Positions 13,654-21,337 of a stretch of 33,104 nt of DNA are shown piece after piece. Origin of the DNA: Zetaproteobacteria bacterium CG1_02_53_45 (lineage in GTDB: Bacteria; Pseudomonadota; Zetaproteobacteria; Mariprofundales; Mariprofundaceae); contig MNWZ01000146.1 in the NCBI GenBank assembly GCA_001871925.1, forward strand, positions 1-33,104, written 5' to 3'. Made by a program: the position numbers and the translations under genes. Below the pieces are notes generated by a model. It made no database searches and was not told the DNA's origin. It worked only from the letters and a program-made list of their open reading frames with translations. Within the stretch, counting starts at the first letter, position 1; the number at the start of each line of letters is the position of its first letter.

Positions 13654-14868
13654 ATGAGCAGAGTACTTATTATCGGCGCCGGCGGCGTTGGACGTGTTGT
13701 AACCCATAAATGCGCACAGAATCCGGACACCTTCTCCGACATCTGGCTGGCCAGCCGCACCAGATCCAAGTGCGACCGGATTGCGTCGGAAATCACCGAA
13801 AAGACGGGACGCACCATTCAGACGGCGGCTGTCGATGCCGACAATGTGCCCGAACTGGTTGCGCTGATTAAACAGGTTCAGCCCTTCATGATAATCAATG
13901 TGGCGCTGCCCTATCAGGATCTGACCATCATGGATGCCTGTCTTGAGACCGGTGTGCACTATCTGGATACCGCTAATTATGAGCCGCTGGACGAAGCGAA
14001 ATTCGAATACAGCTGGCAGTGGGCCTATCGCGAACGTTTTGAGAAGGCAGGCCTGATGGCGCTGCTCGGTTCCGGCTTTGATCCGGGCGTAACCAATGTC
14101 TTTTCCGCCTATATGCAGAAACACCATTTCGACACCATGGATTATGTCGATATTCTCGACTGTAACGGCGGTGACCACGGTTATGCCTTTGCCACCAACT
14201 TCAATCCGGAAATCAATATTCGCGAAGTGACCAGCAATGGCCGCTATTTCGAAAACGGCGAATGGATCGAAACCACACCGATGCAGTTTAAAAAGCAGTT
14301 CGATTTCGAACAGGTCGGACCGAAAAACATGTACCTGCTCTACCATGAGGAGATGGAGTCACTGGCCATCAATCTCAAAGGTGTGAAACGCATGCGTTTC
14401 TGGATGACGTTTGGCGATGCCTACCTCAAACATCTGGAAGTGTTCCGCAATATCGGGCTGGATTCGATTGAACCGATTATGTTTGAAGGGCGTGAAATTG
14501 TGCCGATCCAGTTCCTCAAAGCGCTGCTGCCCGACCCTGCATCACTGGGGCCGCGTACTGTCGGCAAAACCAATATCGGCGTGATCGTCAAAGGCACCAA
14601 GGATGGCAAACCTGTTTCCCGTTATATCTACAACATCTGCGATCATCAGGAGTGTTACAAGGAGACCAATGCACAGGGTGTCTCCTACACCACCGGTGTA
14701 CCGGCCATGATTGGTGCGATGATGATGATTCAGGGCCACTGGATGAAAGCCGGCGTTCACAATATGGAAGAGTTTGATCCCGATCCGTTTATGGCCGCCC
14801 TGAATGCACAGGGACTGCCCTGGACCGATATCGAAACCGACATCGATGTTGATGCCCTGCCGGAATGA
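13654..14868 (+). CDS. Carboxynorspermidine/carboxyspermidine dehydrogenase
   Basis: A 404-residue saccharopine-dehydrogenase-like enzyme. The start at ATG 13654 (MSRVLIIGAGGVG) has AGAGG upstream; an ORF from 13603 would add 17 non-homologous residues. The Rossmann motif is GAGGVGRVV, followed by FMIINVALPYQDL, GVHYLDTANYEP and GSGFDPGVTN, which are typical of the carboxynorspermidine dehydrogenase branch. It reductively condenses L-aspartate beta-semialdehyde with putrescine or diaminopropane using NADPH. The decarboxylase nspC follows 195 nt downstream, separated by a small inverted-repeat element. With agmatinase alongside, putrescine and carboxyspermidine are the likely substrate and product. 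Confidence 0.93.
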   Translation: MSRVLIIGAGGVGRVVTHKCAQNPDTFSDIWLASRTRSKCDRIASEITEKTGRTIQTAAVDADNVPELVALIKQVQPFMIINVALPYQDLTIMDACLETGVHYLDTANYEPLDEAKFEYSWQWAYRERFEKAGLMALLGSGFDPGVTNVFSAYMQKHHFDTMDYVDILDCNGGDHGYAFATNFNPEINIREVTSNGRYFENGEWIETTPMQFKKQFDFEQVGPKNMYLLYHEEMESLAINLKGVKRMRFWMTFGDAYLKHLEVFRNIGLDSIEPIMFEGREIVPIQFLKALLPDPASLGPRTVGKTNIGVIVKGTKDGKPVSRYIYNICDHQECYKETNAQGVSYTTGVPAMIGAMMMIQGHWMKAGVHNMEEFDPDPFMAALNAQGLPWTDIETDIDVDALPE

Positions 14869-14874
14869 GTTTTC

Positions 14875-15045
14875 ACCGCAGAGGACGCAAAGGTACGCAA
14901 AGGAAAATCATTAAATGACTGTCCGTATTCCATTAGTTCATTCCGGCTTAACGAAACAGCGTTCTCTTTGTTTTCAGACGCCGAATGACGAGAATCCAAT
15001 GAATCTCACCATATTACCTTTGCGTACCTTCGCGCCATTTGCGGT
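14875..15045. repeat. 171-bp element with 29-bp imperfect terminal inverted repeats
   Basis: The left end (14875-14903) contains ACCGCAGAGGACGCAAAGG, extended by TACGCAAAGG. The right end (15017-15045) is its reverse complement at 25 of 29 positions. The outer flanks TTTTC and GAAAA-like bases extend the symmetry. The inside (about 113 bp) has no gene-like ORF. Related GCAGAGG/GCAAAGG repeats are, from memory, widely found between genes in proteobacteria. It looks like a small non-autonomous mobile or REP/MITE-type element inserted inside a polyamine operon. It leaves the nspC ribosome site (AAAAGGA, about 15049-15056) intact. Confidence 0.65.
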
Positions 15046-15063
15046 TCAAAAAAGGATATTCGC

Positions 15064-16197
15064 ATGAGTCCGGATATTTCCAAGGTTCCCTCCCCCTGCT
15101 ATCTGCTGGAGGAAGAGAAACTGATCGCCAACCTGAAGGTGCTCAACCGGGTACAGGACGAGGCAGACTGCACCATCATTCTGGCGCTGAAAGGTTTTTC
15201 CATGTGGGCAGTGTTTCCGCTGGTCAGGCAATACCTGCCCGGTTGCACAGCCAGCTCTTTGTACGAGTTGCAGCTTTCGCATGAAAAGTTCGGCGGTGAA
15301 AACCACATCTATTCGGCGGCTTACCGTGAAGATGAGTTCGATGAAATTCTCGGCCTTGCCGATCACCTTGTGTTCAATTCGGTGTCGCAGTGGCAGAAGT
15401 TCGGCGCCACAGCTCTGAAAGCCGGAGCCTCATGCGGCCTGCGCGTAAACCCAGGCATTGCCGAAGTTGCTACCGACCTCTACAACCCCTGCTTTTCAGG
15501 CTCGCGTCTGGGTATCCGTCCGGAACATCTGGCAGGTGTGGACATGACCGGTGTGCAGGGGCTGCATGCCCATGCCCTGTGTGAAAACCTGGCCGACTCT
15601 TCCATTACCCTGATTGATGCATTCGAAGAAAAGTTTGCGGCATGGATTCCAGGGCTAAAATGGGTCAATTTCGGTGGCGGCCACCTGATGACACATGCCG
15701 ATTATGATGTCGACAAGTTGATCAAGCGCATTAAAGATTTCCGCACCAGATGGGGCGTTAAAGTCTATTTCGAACCGGGCGGTGCCATTGCCTGGCGTAC
15801 CGGTACGCTGGTGACTTCCGTACTGGATATTGTGCCGACTGACGGGCTCCCCGTCGCCATACTCGATATCTCGGCTACCGCGCATATGCCGGATGTGCTG
15901 GAGATGCCCTATCGCCCGACCATTACCGGTGCCGGTGAAGCTTCGGAGAAAGCTTATACCTATCGTCTCGGCGGCACTTCATGTCTGGCCGGTGATGTGA
16001 TCGGTGATTACGCCTTTGATGAACCACTGCAAGCCGGAACCCGGCTGGTGTTTGAAGATATGATTCACTATACCATGGTGAAAACGACCATGTTCAATGG
16101 TGTGCGCCACCCCGATATCGGCATCTGGCATACGGACAACTCATTTGAACTGGTACGTCGATTCAACTACGAGGATTTCCGCGACCGCCTTTCATAA
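15064..16197 (+). CDS. nspC: Carboxynorspermidine/carboxyspermidine decarboxylase
   Basis: A 377-residue PLP-dependent fold-III decarboxylase that converts carboxyspermidine (or carboxynorspermidine) to spermidine (or norspermidine). The N-terminal SPCYLLEEEKL is typical. PLP Lys43 lies in ILALKGFS. Later marks are GLRVNPGIAE, GLHAHALCENLADSS, NFGGGHLMT, YFEPGGAIAWRTG (EPGxA) and GTSCLAGDVIGDYAF (catalytic Cys). AAGGATATTCGC precedes the ATG at 15064. Together with the dehydrogenase upstream it forms the aspartate-semialdehyde route to spermidine, used instead of S-adenosylmethionine decarboxylase plus SpeE. No terminator hairpin is seen directly after it. Confidence 0.95.
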   Translation: MSPDISKVPSPCYLLEEEKLIANLKVLNRVQDEADCTIILALKGFSMWAVFPLVRQYLPGCTASSLYELQLSHEKFGGENHIYSAAYREDEFDEILGLADHLVFNSVSQWQKFGATALKAGASCGLRVNPGIAEVATDLYNPCFSGSRLGIRPEHLAGVDMTGVQGLHAHALCENLADSSITLIDAFEEKFAAWIPGLKWVNFGGGHLMTHADYDVDKLIKRIKDFRTRWGVKVYFEPGGAIAWRTGTLVTSVLDIVPTDGLPVAILDISATAHMPDVLEMPYRPTITGAGEASEKAYTYRLGGTSCLAGDVIGDYAFDEPLQAGTRLVFEDMIHYTMVKTTMFNGVRHPDIGIWHTDNSFELVRRFNYEDFRDRLS

Positions 16198-16629
16198 CGG
16201 CACAAAAAAAGGTTCTTCGCGGATGTCCGGAAATGCTCCTTTGGGCATACAAGGGAAAAGGCATAGTGACGTGAAAGATAAGCTAGCCATCAGGTGAAGA
16301 GTATGCCCCAGGGCACCCTCTTAACCTTGTCCCCTGGGGGACGAATACACACGACAATCACGAATAATAATCAGTGAACATGTGTGAAATCATTGCCCCC
16401 GGGTACTCTCTCCGGCTTTGCTATTTCACCTGACGGCTGATGTTTGGCATAGCGATGAAAATGAAGCAATGAATTAGTCTTGTCATTCGTGTGCAATTCG
16501 TGGCTGGATTTTTATCCTTGAGTAACGCTGAACAGTTGGCATAAGTTGATGTTTCCCGTTAATGCGCGATGAGCCAAAGAAACAGGGGCGACAGATTACT
16601 GCCGCCCCTGTCCACATAAACACTCAGGC
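16198..16629. other. 432-bp gene-free stretch with degenerate inverted repeats
   Basis: No supported gene lies here. It contains CCCCAGGG (16306-16313) facing CCCTGGGG (16332-16339) across 18 nt. GCCATCAGGTGAA (16286-16298) faces TTCACCTGACGGC (16425-16437) with 12 of 13 matches. GGCATAG occurs twice in the same orientation (16260-16266 and 16446-16452). Degenerate CGTGTGcAATTCGTGG-type words near 16488-16503 are loosely mirrored around 16341-16365. The pattern suggests remains of one or two small palindromic elements. A terminator for the pentapeptide gene lies at its right end. Confidence 0.5.
16582..16611 (-). terminator. Intrinsic terminator of the pentapeptide-repeat gene
   Basis: ACAGGGGCG (16582-16590) and CGCCCCTGT (16603-16611) form a 9-bp GC-rich stem that extends past one mismatch by three more pairs. 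On the minus strand it is followed by TTTCTTTGG. It lies about 20 nt past the stop of the minus-strand gene at 16630. Confidence 0.75.
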
Positions 16630-17181
16630 TTATTTGTAAGCAGTCGCTCCGGTGATATAACATTTTTTCATGGCCCACTTGGAGATTTTGGCGCCGGTAC
16701 GGATGGCACGCGTCAGATTGGCGCGTTTGAGTGATGCACCGGTGAAATCCACGTTGGTCAGGTTGGCAAAAGAAAGGTCGGATTCATTGAGCACCGCACC
16801 GCGCAGGTCAGCCCCTTCAAGGTTACAGCCGGACATGTTGGCATAGATGATTTTGGCATTGCGCAGATCCTGACCGGAAAGATCCATATCTGAGATATCC
16901 ACCCCGTCCATGGTCCAGCCGCTGCGAATGCGCGAGAGCACGCGCTGCAGATCAATGCGTGTACCGATCTGTTTACAGTTCACCAGCGATGCACCATCCA
17001 GCTTGGCGTTGCGTATGTCAGCACCGGAGAGATCAGCTCCGGAAAAGTTACAGCCGTTGAGGTTTGCTCCCGAGAAATCCGCACCGCTCAAATCCTGGTT
17101 TGAGAAATCCAGGCCAGGCAGGTTGGCACCGGCCAGGCTCTTTCCCGCTTTGATTTGAGCAATCACTTCTGTAACTGTCAT
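16630..17181 (-). CDS. Pentapeptide-repeat protein
   Basis: A 183-residue protein of A(D/N)LxG repeats that should fold as a right-handed quadrilateral beta-helix. Two repeat blocks are visible: about residues 17-70 (ANLPGLDFSNQDLSGADFSG and so on) and about 92-165 (DMDLSGQDLRNAK, GCNLEGADLRGA). They are joined by a non-repeat segment (about 71-91) containing DLQRVLSRIRSGWTMDG. An N-terminal helix TEVIAQIKAGKSL precedes the first block. It has no signal peptide and is probably cytosolic. Some members (Qnr, MfpA) mimic DNA and protect gyrase, but most have no known role and nothing here argues for that. The ribosome site AGGAGGGG is very strong. It is monocistronic with its own terminator. Confidence 0.9.
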   Translation of the reverse strand: MTVTEVIAQIKAGKSLAGANLPGLDFSNQDLSGADFSGANLNGCNFSGADLSGADIRNAKLDGASLVNCKQIGTRIDLQRVLSRIRSGWTMDGVDISDMDLSGQDLRNAKIIYANMSGCNLEGADLRGAVLNESDLSFANLTNVDFTGASLKRANLTRAIRTGAKISKWAMKKCYITGATAYK

Positions 17182-17239
17182 AACCCCTCCTGAAAACCCC
17201 TGTCATGGTAAAATGAAACCTGTAAAGCGCAAGCAGTAT

Positions 17240-17551
17240 CTATCCGTTATCCTCTGCAACACGCTCTTTTTTGGCCCGAATACGCTCTTTTTTATCATCA
17301 ACGGCATGGGCATTGCGTGGCTTGCGCGGCAGAGGCCGGTAAATCTCCACACGATCACCGTCACTCAGAACCAGATCATTTTTTACAAGCTTGGCATAAA
17401 TTCCCAGTTTATTGACCGACAGATCAATTTCCGGGTGCTGTTCAAGCAGACCTGACATGCGCACGGCATCTTCTGCAGTCGTACCTTCGGCAACATCGAG
17501 CTGCTCAATAAACTGCTCCTGAGCAAGCGCATAAATCACGGAAACGTGCAT
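17240..17551 (-). CDS. rnfH: RnfH family protein
   Basis: A 103-residue ubiquitin-like small protein (RnfH/RatB, UPF0125). It shows the family sequence flow: VSVIYALAQEQ, LDVAEGTTAEDAVRMSGLL, NKLGIYAKLVKND and LSDGDRVEIYRPLPRKP, the last being characteristic. The C-terminal tail is highly basic and acidic mixed (KKERIRAKKERVAEDNG). ATG 17551 overlaps the ratA stop by one base (TGATG). The ratA-rnfH order is conserved in many proteobacteria. The molecular function is unclear despite the link in the name to the Rnf complex, none of which is nearby. Confidence 0.9.
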   Translation of the reverse strand: MHVSVIYALAQEQFIEQLDVAEGTTAEDAVRMSGLLEQHPEIDLSVNKLGIYAKLVKNDLVLSDGDRVEIYRPLPRKPRNAHAVDDKKERIRAKKERVAEDNG

Positions 17552-17985
17552 CAGGACCCCTTCAGCTCCAGCGCCCGCTTTTCAAACGCCTGCACCATCG
17601 ATTTGCATGCCGTGGCAAAAATCGGGCTGGCCACCAGATCAACCATCATACTGCGGAATTCAAATTCGATGGAGAAATGGACACGACAGCGCTCCTCTTC
17701 CAGGGGCTCAAATGTCCAGACACTTTCGAGAAAGCGGAACGGCCCTTCCAGCAGCCGGATCTCCACCAGCTTGTTGGTGATAAAGCGATCAACCGTTTTA
17801 AAGCTGTGCCGAGAGCCGGCCAGATCAGCAACCAGCTCCGCAGTCAGTTCGCCGTCCTGTCGGGTCAGTACCGATGATCCAGCCACCCAGGGCAAAAAGG
17901 AGGGGTAAGCATCAATATCCATGACGACATCGAACATCGTCGATGCAGCGCAGGCAATGGTACGTGTCTCCTCAAAACTTCGCAT
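17551..17985 (-). CDS. ratA: RatA/COQ10-like START-domain protein
   Basis: A 144-residue START/Bet v1-like fold protein. RTIACAASTMFDVVMDIDAYPSFLPWV is the diagnostic opening, followed by a SFKTVDRF..N segment, LLEGPFRFLESVWTFEP, and the C-terminal helix ATACKSMVQAFEKRALEL. In E. coli RatA was described as a toxin that blocks 70S assembly; homologues (COQ10) bind ubiquinone, so a lipid or quinone role is equally possible. It lies 3 nt after der, with rnfH overlapping downstream, suggesting one transcript. Confidence 0.92.
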   Translation of the reverse strand: MRSFEETRTIACAASTMFDVVMDIDAYPSFLPWVAGSSVLTRQDGELTAELVADLAGSRHSFKTVDRFITNKLVEIRLLEGPFRFLESVWTFEPLEEERCRVHFSIEFEFRSMMVDLVASPIFATACKSMVQAFEKRALELKGS

Positions 17986-17988
17986 GGC

Positions 17989-19305
17989 TTAGTGTTTTTT
18001 CTCCGGCGCATAGGGGTTGCTGCTGCCTGAAAAACTGAAGCGAATCGGTACACCGATCAGGTTAAATGTTTTACGGAATGACTGCTCAAGATACTTGCGA
18101 TAACTGGATTTCAATCCCTGCGGGCGATTACAGAATATCTTGATGCTGATCGGAGATGTTGCAATCTGGGAGGCATATTTCATTTTGACTACAGAGCCGT
18201 TGTCACTGGGCGGATGCATTGCTTCCTGAGCGGCACCGAGCCAGCGGTTCAACTCGCCGGTTCCGATTTCAAAACGGTTCTGCTTGGCGGCATAGATAGC
18301 CTTACCCAACAACTGTTTCACGCCCTTGCCTGTTCTGGCAGTGATGCGGAAAACCGGAATCTCCGGAAATCCACGCATACGGAAATCAAGTCGCTCCACA
18401 TAATGTTTCCACTCTTCTTCACTGAGCAGATCCAGTTTGTTCACCGCAACTATCAGCGCACAGCCTTCGTCAAAGGCCAACTGCATCAAGCGCATATCCT
18501 GCTCAACCACGCCTTCAGAACCATCGAGCACCATCACAGCCGTATCTGCCAGCTTGAATGCCTGCACGGCTTTGACGCGGGCAACAAATTCGATGACATC
18601 GGCAATGCGGCCATGTTTACGCTGGCCGGCTGTATCGACAAGGCGAATAAAACCGTCGCCGTAGACCAGTTCACTGTCAATGGCATCACGGGTTGTGCCG
18701 GCAATATCACTGACCACCATACGCTCACGTCCGAGCCAGGCATTGATCAGGGTGGATTTACCCACATTGGGGCGTCCGATTACGGCAATACTGGCAATCG
18801 GTTTAGCGTGTTCTTCACTGTCCCTGGCTTGTGGAAGGCTATCTGCCAGTTTGGCGACAAACTCTTTTACACCGTTACCGTGGGAAGCGGAAACCGCGAT
18901 GGGGTCGCCCATGCCAAGGGCAAAGAAATCCATTTCTGAATTGGGTTTCTCAGCTTTGTTCACAATCATGAACACGGGAATATGATGGCGGCGCAACTTG
19001 TCGGCGATGGCCGCATCGACCGGCGTACAACCGGCCTGGGCATCGCCAACGAACAGCACGATGTCGGCAATGGCCAGAGCCGCTTCCACCTGCGCATCAA
19101 TCGCCGGCTGCATGGCGTCATGGGTGCCTTCACCGATACCGCCGGTATCGACCAGCACAACCTGCTGTTCACCAATCAAACACTCGGTTTCCAGCCTGTC
19201 TACGGTGACACCCGGGCGATCGCCCACAATGGCCGTACGTTGACCGACAATACGGTTGAACAGTGTGGATTTGCCCACATTGGGACGGCCGACAATAGCA
19301 ATCAC
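17989..19305 (-). CDS. der: GTPase Der (EngA)
   Basis: A tandem-GTPase ribosome assembly factor for the 50S subunit. Two P-loops GRPNVGKST(L) occur, each with its own DTGG/DTAGQ (VDTGGIGEG and LVDTAGQRKHG) and NKAE/NKLD specificity motifs. The C-terminal KH-like domain has RPQGLKSSYRKYLEQSFRK. I chose GTG 19305 because GGGAGG lies exactly 6 nt upstream and the protein then begins just before AIVGRPNVGKS, as homologues do (438 residues). A GTG at 19347 would add 14 residues with a weaker GGTGA site. It follows yfgM-bamB, a conserved order in proteobacteria. Confidence 0.95.
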   Translation of the reverse strand: MIAIVGRPNVGKSTLFNRIVGQRTAIVGDRPGVTVDRLETECLIGEQQVVLVDTGGIGEGTHDAMQPAIDAQVEAALAIADIVLFVGDAQAGCTPVDAAIADKLRRHHIPVFMIVNKAEKPNSEMDFFALGMGDPIAVSASHGNGVKEFVAKLADSLPQARDSEEHAKPIASIAVIGRPNVGKSTLINAWLGRERMVVSDIAGTTRDAIDSELVYGDGFIRLVDTAGQRKHGRIADVIEFVARVKAVQAFKLADTAVMVLDGSEGVVEQDMRLMQLAFDEGCALIVAVNKLDLLSEEEWKHYVERLDFRMRGFPEIPVFRITARTGKGVKQLLGKAIYAAKQNRFEIGTGELNRWLGAAQEAMHPPSDNGSVVKMKYASQIATSPISIKIFCNRPQGLKSSYRKYLEQSFRKTFNLIGVPIRFSFSGSSNPYAPEKKH

Positions 19306-19370
19306 GGGAAGCCTCCCGATTGCAATCTCGCGAACAGTTGTAGTCACAGTATCACCAGCCGATATTCAAT

Positions 19371-20579
19371 TTAACGTAACAGATACAGAATGCCGAGGTT
19401 GTTACGAACCAGCACACCGTTTTTTGTCGCCACAGGTTCCCGATCAAAGCGACCGTTCAGTTCCGCCGTGGCTTTAATTTTGCCCTCTTCACTGATACGG
19501 AACACTTTGCCATGTTCATTGGCAACCCAGAGGTCACCCTGCCACAGGGCCGGGCCGCTCAGTTCACTGGCAGTGACCTGCTGCTTCCACAGGGTTTGAC
19601 CATTGGATGCATCAAGCGCACTGACTGCACCGCTTGCATCAGCAATATATAAACGTTTGTCTTTTAACAGGGCGGAAGATTTTGTCGATATGGTACGGCT
19701 GTTTAAAGTGCTGCCGTCCTGCAGTGATAAAAAGGTGATGTCGCCCTGAAAAACTGGCACAACCAGTGCATCTTCATCACGACCGGAGTTCTCAGCGGTG
19801 ACTACTGTCGGTGATGCAACAGGCACTTTCAACTCGCTTAGCACTGCGGCCGTGTTATTAAGCAGCAGCTGACGGGCCCATAAAAAACTACCATGGTCTG
19901 CTTTGAGTGCAACAATCTCACCGTTATTCATCGCAGCATAGACACGGTTCTGATGCACCACCGGGGACGGGTTCAAATGCATACCCAGACCACCCTGCGA
20001 ACCGGAGAAGCTCCACAGCTTTTCTCCACTGGCCGTAAAGCGGTAGACCTGATTATTCACTGTCTGAATCACGAAGTCTTCGTCAATGGCTACCGGCGTA
20101 CCGGTGAAAGAGGAGGCGAGTTCAACCTTCCAGCTCACTTCACCCTTGTCGATATCCAGTCCGTACAAACCGCCTTCAACATCACCGACAACAACCAGAC
20201 CGTTGGCCAGCTGCAATGCGCCTGATTCACAGGCAGCTGCCAGGGCAATACGTTTGAGTTCGGAGCCGTCAGCGCTATAAATTCTAACTCGCTGGTCCTG
20301 CGCACCGGCAATAATTTTCTCGCCGCTGCCTGTCTGGTAAGCCAGCGGCAGACTGAACCCCGGCACTGATGCCGCCAGCCTTTGATCCAGATCAACCCGC
20401 CACACTGTATCCATGCCGCCAACGTTCGTTTCGACGAATACCGGTGCGACTACAGCAGCTTCACGTTTTACAGGGTGCTCATCATCCCCGAACCATGAGG
20501 ACATGGTTGAACAGCCGCTGAGTGAAAGTGAGCACAAAGCGATTGCAGCAGTCTGTTTCCAATGTTTATGGATTGCCAT
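19371..20579 (-). CDS. bamB: Outer membrane assembly lipoprotein BamB
   Basis: A 402-residue lipoprotein and eight-bladed beta-propeller of the BAM complex, which inserts outer membrane proteins. The signal peptide ends in the lipobox LSGC (Cys23). PQQ-like blades are visible as repeats such as GLYGLDIDKGEVSWKVEL, NGEIVALKADHGSFLWAR, GAVSALDASNGQTLWKQ and HGKVFRISEEGKIKATAEL. The motif DTVWRVDLDQR starts the propeller. Its start overlaps the upstream YfgM-like stop by one base. Position directly before der matches the common yfgM-bamB-der order. Confidence 0.93.
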   Translation of the reverse strand: MAIHKHWKQTAAIALCSLSLSGCSTMSSWFGDDEHPVKREAAVVAPVFVETNVGGMDTVWRVDLDQRLAASVPGFSLPLAYQTGSGEKIIAGAQDQRVRIYSADGSELKRIALAAACESGALQLANGLVVVGDVEGGLYGLDIDKGEVSWKVELASSFTGTPVAIDEDFVIQTVNNQVYRFTASGEKLWSFSGSQGGLGMHLNPSPVVHQNRVYAAMNNGEIVALKADHGSFLWARQLLLNNTAAVLSELKVPVASPTVVTAENSGRDEDALVVPVFQGDITFLSLQDGSTLNSRTISTKSSALLKDKRLYIADASGAVSALDASNGQTLWKQQVTASELSGPALWQGDLWVANEHGKVFRISEEGKIKATAELNGRFDREPVATKNGVLVRNNLGILYLLR

Positions 20580-21241
20580 CAGGATACTTTCTTGGCCAGC
20601 AGCGATTCGATTTTCTGTTTCAGATTATTATCTACCGACGGTGCATCCAGAGACTGTTGCAAATGTTTTGCCTTTTCAGCTTCATCTGCAGAGGCCTCTG
20701 CCATCAGATAATGGCGCTGCTGCTGGTACTGGTTGCCAAACTGACCTTCCAGCTGCTGCATCGCAGCGGCCTTGTCGCCCTGCTGAATTTTCAGTGCAGC
20801 CAGATCAAGCTTTGCTTCCCACACCCACTCAGCCATAGCTGCAGGATGCGCAATCAACGCATTTAAATGGGCCTCACGGCTGGCTCTGTCCAGATTAGCC
20901 AGCTGCATCAGGGCCAGTGCGCCATAAGAGCCTGCCCCGAAATCCTTGATCACAGCTTCCATCATTGCCTGCTTCTGTGTGGCATCTGCAGCCATAACCG
21001 CCTGCTGGTAAAGATTCGCAGCCGATTCTGCCTGCGCTTTACGGTTTTCTATCCAGATACCGCCGGCCATCAGCGCGACAAGCAGAAAAGCGACAGCGAT
21101 CATCATGCTCTTCTGGTTTTTCTGCACCCATTCAGCCCACTGGGCAGAACGCATCTCGCGTTTGAGCTCTTCCATTTCAGCTTCAAAAGCAGATGGTTGC
21201 TCATCCTTCACCGGACTCTTCTCTGCAATTTTATCAGTCAT
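20579..21241 (-). CDS. YfgM-like TPR-type membrane protein
   Basis: A 220-residue ancillary protein with an acidic cytosolic N-terminus (about 1-44), one membrane helix (about 46-64, MMIAVAFLLVALMAGGIWI) and a periplasmic helical TPR-like domain rich in Ala and Gln (ANLYQQAV, GALALMQLANLDR, AWVWEAKLDLAALK-like segments, AAAMQQLEGQF). In E. coli YfgM associates with PpiD at the Sec translocon and with periplasmic chaperones. Identification rests on architecture and on its place before bamB and der, since TPR sequence itself is weakly conserved. Confidence 0.85.
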   Translation of the reverse strand: MTDKIAEKSPVKDEQPSAFEAEMEELKREMRSAQWAEWVQKNQKSMMIAVAFLLVALMAGGIWIENRKAQAESAANLYQQAVMAADATQKQAMMEAVIKDFGAGSYGALALMQLANLDRASREAHLNALIAHPAAMAEWVWEAKLDLAALKIQQGDKAAAMQQLEGQFGNQYQQQRHYLMAEASADEAEKAKHLQQSLDAPSVDNNLKQKIESLLAKKVS

Positions 21242-21337
21242 TCAATTTTCCCCGCAAACATCGATGAACATCGGCTCAACCATGCGATCAAAAGCAATAT
21301 CTAAAGCCGCTGCACCCTAAAAGGCACCCTGCTGCTG

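Noticed and set aside
13492-14346. 284-residue minus-strand ORF
   Set aside because: It mirrors the carboxy(nor)spermidine dehydrogenase gene, which has clear family motifs; the antisense frame is open only through codon bias.
14757-14999. 80-residue minus-strand ORF spanning the dehydrogenase end
   Set aside because: It consists of antisense coding sequence plus the inverted-repeat element; no gene features.
15039-15284. 81-residue plus-strand ORF at the start of nspC
   Set aside because: It is out of frame with nspC, which has the correct ribosome site and motifs.
16198-16629. CRISPR array or tRNA in the gene-free region
   Set aside because: There are no regularly spaced direct repeats and no cloverleaf; only scattered inverted repeats.
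19306-19347. Longer der reading from GTG 19347
   Set aside because: It adds 14 residues before the normal family start and has a weaker ribosome site than GTG 19305; kept only as an alternative.
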